From contig NC_134677.1 in the NCBI RefSeq assembly GCF_024713945.1, forward strand, positions 1,181,001 to 1,245,000: 64,000 bases of DNA. Reading direction: 5' to 3'. This stretch comes from Dermatophagoides farinae (Eukaryota; Arthropoda; Arachnida; Sarcoptiformes; Pyroglyphidae). The notes under the pieces were generated by a model that was not told where the DNA came from, did not search any database, and worked only from the letters and a program-made list of their open reading frames with translations. The translations under genes and the position numbers were made by a program. The stretch's first letter is position 1; every line of letters starts with the position of its first letter. This document shows, in pieces, positions 50,786-60,440 of this stretch.

Positions 50786-53470
50786 ATGGAAATTGATAGC
50801 GAAGAAGAACGTCGACTTCAATCAAAACTGAATGAATGTGCGACCACTTTTATGGACAAGAAAAATGTTTTGGATGCAAGAGATAAATTATTACGCTTAC
50901 GAAAAGATCGTCAAACCGATTTATCAAAAGCAGTGGCCGTCGTTGGGACATGTCCTGATATGTGTCCCGAATTGGAACGATATTTTCGTATCGAAACAAA
51001 TCAAGTATCACCTTTTGAAATGGATTCAATGGCCAATCCTAATGGCCGACCAGACGAAATTCGTATGGTGAAAGAATATCGACGTTCTGGAGCTGATCAA
51101 GAAGAACCTTTGGCTCATGAATTAAGACCGATTCATGTGTTGGAATATACAATGAATTATTTGTGTTTAGAAATTGTTGATCGATATGAAATCGATGGAA
51201 ACATGGCCGAATGGTTTGATTTTATCTGGAGTCGTACTCGTTCGATACGTAAAGACATCACTCAACAACATCTAATCGATCTTAAATCTGTAACACTGAC
51301 TGAACAATGTGCACGATTTCATATATTCTGTGCCTATTATCTTTGTGAACAAGAAATGAAAGATTTTGATCCGAAAATCAATGAAGAAAATCTCAACAAT
51401 TGTTTACAGACATTGAAAGATTTCTATAATGATCTAAGTATTCGTGGAATATATTGTGATAATGAAGCTGAATTTCGTGCCTATGATATTCTATTGAATC
51501 TTGGTAATGGTGAAACATTGAGTGAATTGAAACATTTTCATGTATCCATAAAACAATCAGCAGACGTACAATTGGCTATCAAACTATATCAATCATATGA
51601 TAGTAGGAATCATGTAAAATTCTTTCGTTTTGTTCGTCAAGCAGATTTTTTCAAATCATGTATATTGAATCGTTATCTGAATAGATTTCGTATCAAAACA
51701 TTGAATATTCAACGTAAAGCATATACAATACCAAAATCATCGAATGCAATAGCCTATCCAGTGGCTAATTTAATCGATCTTTTAGCTTTTGATGATTTTA
51801 AAGAATTATCTCATTTCTGTAATCGTGTTGGCCTCCAATATGATAATGATAATATTTATTTCCGAAAAAATCATCTGATCGATATCGACAATGGTAACCT
51901 CATAACTCGTTCACAGAATTTGGTTATGAACAAATTATATACAACGCCTGGACGAGCCATACTTGGTAATGATTCAATTGAATCAATTCAAATTGTACCA
52001 GTTCATTCTAGTTTTGATTCAAATGATAAACTAATCTATGATAAGAATAATTTGATTTCAAGCTCCGTAACCATTCATCAACCGATTCGTAAAATTAATG
52101 AACCACCACCGCCATTCAATACTGCGACAATTCAAAACACCCCAACAACGGGAATGGCGTTTAATTTTAAAAATCAAATCGATAAACTTGCCATCAAAGA
52201 TAATGAAAATGTTCTCAAAACTACGGATACGACTCTGTTTCAATTTCCTCAGATTCAAAAATTTGATTCAAATTTTTCATTTAAAGTCAACACAATAGCA
52301 TCAACACAACAATGGCCTATCGATAAACCTGATGACGATAAAGTTATTGATCGTAGCAAAATAATCGATCAAATCAAATGGCCAATATTCGATTCATTTT
52401 TGAAACGTATTATCCGATCGCACACAAAACGAATCTATTATCGAACATTATGGGTTCAAGAATCCGAAAAAATATACCATCAATTAATGGTAGAAAAAAT
52501 ATTCGATACGGTGGCCGAAACAATGGTGAAACAGAAACGGCTCAAAGATATTGTGATTCAAATCTCAATGGATACATTGAATAGCCTGATGACAACGATA
52601 ATCAGATCAACCTGTGAACAAATCTATTCCGATCATGTTATCAAGATAAATTCATTACGTCAAAATATTTCATTATTGGCCAAAAATTTGTGTGATAATA
52701 TGTTGTCCGTAATAGCACGATCGGTAATCGAATCGGTCATCGCGGATGAACGTCATCGACAAGATGAACGAATCAAAGAATGGCGACTTCATTTTATTCA
52801 ACAAAAATATCTGAATAAATGGTTCCATTATTATCGACAACGGAAACGATATAATTTTTATCGAGATACATTTCCTGCCGCACCGATCAAGATTGCACGA
52901 ATTAAGGTGCCTATGTGTGATGATAAACCGGATGACAATCTTTTACTAAACAACGTCACATTGATCGATGATAATTATATCAAAGTAAATGATTCATTTA
53001 AACGAAAACTTGCCTATTCGATGCCCATTGATCAGCAACAAGGTGTAATGAACAAACGATTATCATCAAGAAATGGAATAATGCAAAATGACGATCATCG
53101 CTTACTAGGTAAATATTTTCGACGTTGGCTTAGTGAAACTAGACGTGTGAAGAAAAAACGTATTCGTCAACAATTTCCATCAGCTCCAATGATGATGCAT
53201 TTGTCATCGAACCAACATCATCAACGACAGTATGATGATCAACCATTATCGATTGGACCGAATGATTTAAGCATAATAGATGCATCCATATTGAATGCCG
53301 ATAAATCATTACATCAAAATCTATTACGAAAATTAAATTATGACTTTGATTCTACAGTGACAATGATACGGAAAACATTATCGGAACGTCGACAACAAAG
53401 GCAACAACATCAACAACAACAACAACAACAGCTTTCGAAAACGATGAATAATGGTGAATTTACAATGTAA
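50786..53470 (+). CDS. MCM3AP: SAC3/GANP-family mRNA export factor (TREX-2 scaffold)
   Basis: Scaffold of TREX-2, which couples transcription to mRNA export at the nuclear pore. Single exon; I chose the internal ATG giving MEIDSEEERRLQ, since the 20 residues before it look like 5'UTR. Product 894 aa. The SAC3/PCI domain lies at about 50-350: VGTCPDMCPELERYFR, EYRRSGADQEEPLAHELRP, RTRSIRKDITQQHL, CARFHIFCAYYLCE. A central low-complexity part follows, then a helical segment near 540-640 (RSHTKRIYYRTLWVQESEKI...) at the place of the centrin/ENY2-binding CID. Two basic blocks each end in FPAAP or FPSAP. Human GANP is 1980 aa: the N-terminal FG region and the C-terminal MCM3-binding region are absent here, so this is closer to a minimal SAC3/Xmas-2 form. 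The gene ends in a poly-Gln stretch. Confidence 0.92.
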   Translation: MEIDSEEERRLQSKLNECATTFMDKKNVLDARDKLLRLRKDRQTDLSKAVAVVGTCPDMCPELERYFRIETNQVSPFEMDSMANPNGRPDEIRMVKEYRRSGADQEEPLAHELRPIHVLEYTMNYLCLEIVDRYEIDGNMAEWFDFIWSRTRSIRKDITQQHLIDLKSVTLTEQCARFHIFCAYYLCEQEMKDFDPKINEENLNNCLQTLKDFYNDLSIRGIYCDNEAEFRAYDILLNLGNGETLSELKHFHVSIKQSADVQLAIKLYQSYDSRNHVKFFRFVRQADFFKSCILNRYLNRFRIKTLNIQRKAYTIPKSSNAIAYPVANLIDLLAFDDFKELSHFCNRVGLQYDNDNIYFRKNHLIDIDNGNLITRSQNLVMNKLYTTPGRAILGNDSIESIQIVPVHSSFDSNDKLIYDKNNLISSSVTIHQPIRKINEPPPPFNTATIQNTPTTGMAFNFKNQIDKLAIKDNENVLKTTDTTLFQFPQIQKFDSNFSFKVNTIASTQQWPIDKPDDDKVIDRSKIIDQIKWPIFDSFLKRIIRSHTKRIYYRTLWVQESEKIYHQLMVEKIFDTVAETMVKQKRLKDIVIQISMDTLNSLMTTIIRSTCEQIYSDHVIKINSLRQNISLLAKNLCDNMLSVIARSVIESVIADERHRQDERIKEWRLHFIQQKYLNKWFHYYRQRKRYNFYRDTFPAAPIKIARIKVPMCDDKPDDNLLLNNVTLIDDNYIKVNDSFKRKLAYSMPIDQQQGVMNKRLSSRNGIMQNDDHRLLGKYFRRWLSETRRVKKKRIRQQFPSAPMMMHLSSNQHHQRQYDDQPLSIGPNDLSIIDASILNADKSLHQNLLRKLNYDFDSTVTMIRKTLSERRQQRQQHQQQQQQQLSKTMNNGEFTM

Positions 53471-53545
53471 ACTATATGGAACAGTATTTTATATTGTTAT
53501 AATAATTTTTATATTTAGTTTTATCAAACCTGTAAAATTAATCGA

Positions 53546-53551
53546 AATAAA
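53546..53551 (+). terminator. AATAAA poly(A) signal of the GANP gene
   Basis: AATAAA 76 nt after the stop codon. Confidence 0.55.
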
Positions 53552-54748
53552 GTATACGAATTTTCTCCTTTTCATCCATCCATCCAATTCAATCCGTTCA
53601 AGTGACAAATTTATCGTTCAATAATGATATACATACATTAATCAATTGATCAAACTATACATTCATTCAACTATACTAAAGTGACAACAACAAATCAGCT
53701 GAACAAATTGATTGGTCAAACAAAACAAATAATAAAAAAAATAAATAAGAAGAAAAAGGTAACACAACTTTTTTTTTGATATATACATGACTATAGGACA
53801 GTCACAATATTATTGTTGTTGTTGTTGTTGTTGTTTGATGATTTTTTTTTTCTTAACCTGTTACTCTTGTCCATCCAATCCAAATCTAATATTTGGCTTT
53901 CTCTCTCTCTCAAACACACAAACATCTTTTCACTCTCAAAAAAAACATTATGGCTATCATTTTTTTTTTTGGCAATCACCTGACTTGTTGAATGATGGTG
54001 ATGTTCTAATAGCAGCTTTCCGGCCCGCCACTTTTTCATTCATCATTGAATGATCGTTTGTTTTTGTTGTTGTTGTTGTTGTTGAAGATCTACATCATCT
54101 AATCTCTTGAAGAAGTGTCTTTCTTTTTTCTTTTCTTCTTCTTATAATATATATATGTGTCTGGTCTTGTGTTGTTTTTAAGACTTATGTACTTCACTTT
54201 TACTTTTACTTAAAAAAATCTGTGGTGGTGGTGGTGGTGATAGTTTTGATGGAGAGGGGGGGGAGTGAAACGAAAGAAAATCTCATACCCAATAGGTTCA
54301 TATAGAGTATCATAATTTTTTTCCTTTTTTTTCTTCTTCTTCTTCTTCTGTTTGAAGAGAGTTGTTTTTTTTCTCTGACTTTTTGACTCGATTTTAATTC
54401 ATTTTTTTTCTGTTGTTGTTGTTGTTGTTTTTTGTTGTTTGTTTGTTGTATAGCTCTCACTTTGGATAATCATCATTGGAGTCGACTGAAATTATTTTCT
54501 ATGTCCAAAATAATGCCAGATTTCGGATAACAGAAGCATTACAAACTGCCATCAACGAAAACTACGACAACAACAAATCGTCATTTTTGGATCATAAACA
54601 ATTCACATAATAATAACAATAAAATCAGTGGACAAATGATAATTGAAACAAAAGTGCAGAATCAGCAACAAGGTGGTAGTCACATCTCATAGATTGGAAT
54701 TGAATATATTATTGAACGGCGTTGATATACATATTTTATTAATCATTA
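53552..54748. other. Intergenic region between GANP and acid sphingomyelinase
   Basis: 1.2 kb, no gene seen. Contents: GTT repeats near 53,815 and 54,070, CTT repeats near 54,335, a GGT tract near 54,225 and a G8 run near 54,255. The acid sphingomyelinase promoter and 5'UTR probably lie in the last 300 bp. Confidence 0.6.
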
Positions 54749-56683
54749 ATGTTAATATCTATCGATTCTGGCGCCAATTCTATTGATATGAGATTCATAA
54801 TGCGTTATGATGGCACACGTAATATATTCATCTATTCAATGTTTACCACTATTATTATTATTATGGTATGGTATAGCTGTATGATTGTAGAAGCTAATAC
54901 CGTTTCCGGTGTTTCATCTCGTTATTCATCAAGTTCTTTATCGAAACCACAATCATCATCATCGCAATCATCATCGTTGATTATCAGTGGTGGTAATAAT
55001 AATCAACGTAGTGAAGTTCGTAAATTTCCTATATTACGTGCATTAGTATCACAATTTGTATCTGATCGTAGTTCACGTGATATGATCAATAAAGATGATT
55101 CAGAAATTTTACTTGGATCATTCGAATCATCATCATCATATTCTACACCAACATTTCAATCACAACGAATTAAAGATAATGGAAAATCATTATCATCATC
55201 ATCATCATCATCATCGATTGTGGCTGCCAATCAATCACCAACGATTAACAAACAACAACAACAGCAGCAGCAACAACAACAACAACAACAGCAATCATCA
55301 CAATTGAAACTACATAAACAACATGTCAATAGTTCAAATGTCAAAAGTATACAGCATATAATTGATGATATTAATTCACAAAATAGTAAAATATCGAATA
55401 AACGACGAAAACGATTTCTTGTCAATATTTTATCACGAATGCTTAAATCAGTCAATTTTACTGAGGTAAGTCATCAATAATTGACAAGGTTAAACAGGTG
55501 TGTGTGTGTGGACATTCTGGTCAATATAATAATGCTAAATGTGATGTGACATTGTAATCATTGTGTGTATGTGTGTGTGTATGTGTGCGATGCATTTTGG
55601 AACCATTTCTCACCATATCGATAAAATATTCGTGACATTCGTATCAGGAAGTGAATGGTAACTATTGTCACATATGCATACAAAGTTGAAAAAAAAATGA
55701 AAGACAATAGCTATTATCACCGTGACAATCGAACGAGTTTTCACCAAAATGACAATGCAATGATGATCATTGAAGAAATAGATTTTTTGTTTGTCCTCAA
55801 CTTTTTTTTGTTTTGTTTTGTTTTGTTTTCCGATTATTCAAATATTTGATTGACAATTTGATTGATTGTTTTTTTTTCATTTCATTTAATTTTTTTTTCC
55901 AAATCAAATTTCTAGCTCAGTTCTCAGATGCGAAATGGTATATCATCTCGTGCATCATGTTGGGCATGTAATGCATTAGCAGGATTATTCCTTAGTCCAG
56001 TTTATTCAAAAGAAATGATGACAATGGCCGTAAACACTGTTTGTATGTCATTCCGTTTGCAGACACCAAGAGTTTGTTCCGGAATCGTTGATTCATTCAA
56101 GGTAATGTTCACACAAGCATTCTAAGATGACATTGAAACAATTTGCAGTAATAACAACAACAATCAAACCACAAACGAATCATAATAACCATCATATATA
56201 TGAGTTTTTCCACAAGTATAGTACATTTTATTTAATGTATGCATTAGAATTGAATGAATGGATTAGTTATAGATTTCCTAGTACGTTTTTAATCCCTTTT
56301 GGTGGTTTGTTTTGTTTTGTTTGCCAAAGTTAATTTTCGTTTCCTGTCAATAATAATGGCATACACATACACACACACACACACACATTCATAAAATTAA
56401 TTTTGACTCTCATATATGCGTGACATTCTCAGCCAAGTCAAGCGAGAAATACATAAAGAAACAAGTGGCCACTACTACCATTAATCATTTTTTTATAAAG
56501 AAGAAAGAAAGAGAGAAAGAGAAAGTGATTTGTTTTTTATTAAACAGATATGCTCATCATTAATATATACATATTTATATGTTAGGAAATTCAAAAAAAA
56601 AAAAAAAGAAAAAATGCTATACCGGAAAAAGTTTCAATGTTCGAGTGTCATCTTAATGTTGTTGTTGTTGTTGTGGGATATAT

Positions 56684-56729
<46 letters not shown>

Positions 56730-59700
56730 GTAATAGTTGAACATATAGATAAATAGGTCAGTAATTGAACAACAAAAAAAAAAAAAAAAAATACATAGGC
56801 ATGGCTTAGAAATGTCCTCTCTTATATATCCAAATAAAACGATTAAATTCAGAGAGAGAGTAATTCTGTATACATTCAGCATCGTTAATCTAGATATTTT
56901 TTTTTTGAATGGCATTTGGTCACCTAAAATATAATATTCATATGAATGAGTGACGGAATGACCATATAGATTGATTTGTGAGCCTTGTCAAATGGTGTGT
57001 GCATGTGTGTGTGTGTAAGAGAAATGGCCAACAAATTAAAAATATAACCAAGTAACAGACTTGTTCAGCTTGGCCAAATCTTTAACATAAAATCCGAGAT
57101 CAAATAATAATAATCAGCCAGTGTTGTTGTTGTTGTTGTTGTTAAATAATTGCCTAGAGTGATGTTCAAATTTTTTTTTTGGCTTTCACTTCCGCCACCA
57201 CCACATATATATACACACACACACATGCACATGACAACTTCATTAAGCACGCGTTTATTTTTTTTTTTCATGCATGCATAGCACCCAGCAGAAGAAAAAA
57301 AAACACGCGGACACTAAAAAAAAAAAAAAAACATAACATAAACTCATACTCATACCAATCCATCATCATTAGTCTAAATCACCAAATCTTAAAAATGAGG
57401 CCATCTATATAGAATTGAATTGTGTAGGAATTAATGAACACAAGAAATAATTCTTAATATTAATGGTTTTTTAATTGATTAATTTTTTATTTTTTATTTT
57501 TTTCATTAGGATGATCTTGATTATATACGTACACATACAACGCTTAAACATGGTGAAATGTGTGGTGTAATATTCGGTATGGACTGTGCACGTAAAGTAA
57601 CAAAAAATCTTAATTGGACTATAACTATACCGGAAAGAAAACATTATCGATATTTTTCAAATAATAATGTTAAACGAACGGATAATAGTGTTGGTAATAC
57701 GGATACCGTTACTGGTATTGAAAATGAATTCATCACCGTTATGGATTCATATAAAGATTCATATAAAAGTATTAGTAAATTAGTACAAATAACCGATATT
57801 CATGTTGATCCATATTATGAACCTGGATCTGAAGCAAGCTGTGGTGAACCATTATGTTGTCGTTCTACAAATGGTTTGGCTAAAAATAAAGATCGATCAG
57901 CTGGAATTTGGGGTGATTATCGTAACTGTGATACCCCCGTACAGACATTAAGACATGTACTTAAACATATCAATGAAATGCATTCAGATGTATGGATTAT
58001 TTATTTTTATTATTATTGTTGTTATTGAATCGATTCATTTATTACACTTTCTTTATAATTCAAAACATAGGCCGAATATTGGTTATGGACAGGTGATGTT
58101 GCACCACATGACATATGGAATGTAACCAAACATGAGGTTATTTCCCAAATGAAATTGGTCACTAATCTAATCAAACAATATGCCCGTGTTCCAGTATATC
58201 CGGTTATTGGTAATCATGAAGGTGTACCAGTCAACAGGTTAGTTTATTTTTTGTTTTGGTCATGTTTTCGATTTCAATTTCGTTCACACACACACACACA
58301 CACCACTACATGCTACACATAAATAAATCAATCGATTGATTGATTGATGGCCTGATGGCATACAAGCCTTTATATCACAACAAGCTAGCCATCAGGCTAT
58401 TATGGTAAAATAGTGTTTGACTGTAACAAATTACGTGCTGCTGGTCAAACGGGTTTCACCATCATCATCATCATAATCATCATTTGGGCGCGAGGTCCAC
58501 AATTCGATCGATCGATAGTCAGTGGCATCAGTAGTAGCATTGGCAAACTCTGTTTGTGTGTAAACATTTGGCTTTGACAAATGTTCGATAAAAAGAGTTT
58601 TATCATTATTTTTGGAAATGATGATGATGATGATGATGATGTTGATTATGATATACACTTCAAGTGATGGTGATCGGTTGATTTATAAATACCGACCGAT
58701 CCAAAAACCATCTATCGGTAGCTTTGATTAGAGTTACAGAAATGTGCATAACAACAGCGGCAGCAAAAATACTCTGATCCAATCGAAACGAAACGAAAAA
58801 ACGACCTAAAATAGGCTTGATTGACAGGACAATGATGATGATGACCATCCAATATCCAATTCATTGAGCTATGAGCCACTCATTGATATCCTCATCTCTT
58901 TCTCTTTTTTTTCTCATTCAACAGTTTTCCACCACCCGAAATTAAAGGATCAAATTCCATTAGTTGGCTATATGATTCGGTTGCAGAAGAATGGGCATTC
59001 TGGTTACCAGATGATGCTCTTCAAACATTACGATAGTAATTCCGATTCGATTTGTTTCATTTTACTTACACTATTTTTTTTTCTTAATCCAGTGGCGGCT
59101 ATTATATGGTAAAACCTCGATCAAATATGCGAGTCATTTGTATAAATACGAATTATTGTGCACGACTAAATCCATGGAGTCTATACAATCCAGTAGATCC
59201 GGCTAATCAATTAAAATGGCTTAGTGAAGAATTACATAAAGCTGAAAAAGTTGGAGATAAAGTACATATTATCGGCCATATACCACCTGATAATCGAGAA
59301 TGTACACAAGCATGGCTTTATAATTTTCTTCGTATAATTGATCGATTCAATGATACTGTTCTAGCACAATATTATGGCCACACTCATCGTGATGAATATC
59401 GGCTTTTCTATTCGCCTGGTCATCATGAAGTACCAATTGGATTGGCTTATATTGGTCCAAGTATTACGCCATTCACTGAAAATAATCCAGCATATCGTCT
59501 ATATTATATGGAAGATAGTGGTTTACTTACTGATCATGAAACATATTATTTCAATTTAACTGAAGCAAATCATAGTAATCGTGGACCACAATGGAAACAT
59601 GAATATCGTGCTATAGAAAAATTTGGCCTTGATGATATGAGTCCCGATAGTTGGCATAATTTATCCATCAAATTACATACTGATGATAAATTATTTAATG

Positions 59701-59861
59701 AATTCAAAAATCTTTACTATCGACATAGTGATGTGAAAAAAGATGAAAGATGTACGGATAAATGTCGAAAATATATTCTTAGTGATCTAGCCGTATTACA
59801 TCCGCTTAAGAATCGACCAAAACGATTCTTTGGCCGTCGTAAACATAGTCATTCAAAGTGA
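54749..59861 (+). CDS. SMPD1: Acid sphingomyelinase-like phosphodiesterase with saposin domain
   Basis: Lysosomal or secreted zinc enzyme cleaving sphingomyelin (or ceramide phosphoethanolamine) to ceramide. Exons: 54749-55465, 55916-56101, 57510-57989, 58071-58237, 58925-59035, 59093-59861; all junctions are GT-AG and phase-consistent; 809 aa. The N-terminus carries a hydrophobic segment (IYSMFTTIIIIMVWYSCMIV), a signal peptide or anchor; ATGs at 54749 and 54788 are both possible starts. A Ser/Gln-rich region with a 14-Gln run precedes the saposin-B domain (CWACNALAGLF...VCSGIVDSFK) in exon 2. The metallophosphatase motifs are complete: DIHVD, YWLWTGDVAPHD, GNHEG, HIIGHIPP, and YGHTHRDEY. 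The C-terminal domain has the expected cysteines. N-glycosylation sequons are present. The saposin domain and cysteine-rich C-terminus point to SMPD1 rather than the SMPDL3 proteins. Confidence 0.94.
56657..56729. repeat. GTT/CAA inverted repeat in intron 2 of the sphingomyelinase gene
   Basis: TGTTGTTGTTGTTGTTGT at 56657-56674 is perfectly complementary to 56684-56701, separated by nine bases; the CAA tract then runs on to 56729. An 18-bp perfect stem is possible in DNA or pre-mRNA. Confidence 0.85.
58350..58397. repeat. Short inverted repeat in intron 4 of the sphingomyelinase gene
   Basis: GCCTGATGGC (58350-58359) and GCCATCAGGC (58388-58397) are perfect 10-bp complements with a 28-nt loop. 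They lie in the 687-bp intron 4 and are GC-rich for this window. Confidence 0.7.
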
Positions 59862-60440
59862 GATTGATTGATCAACAAAACAAAACAAAAAAAACAAAAA
59901 CAAAAAATCGCCATAATTTAATTTGAGATTGTTTATGTTATTTTATTGAGACCGTCCCATTTTCGATGCCAAAAAAAAAACAAAACAAATGACGGAACGG
60001 AATTACGTTCTTTTTTTTAAAAAATGTACATAATATATAACCTACCCACTCTCAATCAATCTATCATTCCATTCTATATGATCCATCATTCATTTCTCAT
60101 CGATAACACAATGGAAAAAAATGGTGTCTTTTTTTATATCAATGACAAATCATATCTGGTCTTTCTTCATTCATTCATTCATTCATTATCTCATCAATTT
60201 ATCTATCAAAGACACATCAGCAGCAGCAGCAACAGCTTCGATTGCTATTTATTTCGAATCTCAACCTTTTTTTTCTTTTGTGTTACTCAAGAATGAATCA
60301 AGATTATTATATAGGAATTATTATTTCACCAGATATAGTCATTTGTATAATGTTTACACTTTTATTCATTCATCAATTTTGTTGTTGTTGGTGTTTTATT
60401 TTTTTTTTATTTTTATAATTTAAAAAATTGTGCAAGTAAA
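59862..60440. other. Convergent 3' region of sphingomyelinase and ARID1-like genes
   Basis: About 580 bp between facing stop codons, AT-rich with (CATT)n near 60,170 and short AGC repeats near 60,220. No additional gene. Confidence 0.55.
60395..60400 (-). terminator. AATAAA poly(A) signal of the ARID1-like gene
   Basis: AATAAA on the minus strand about 41 nt after the stop codon. Confidence 0.5.
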
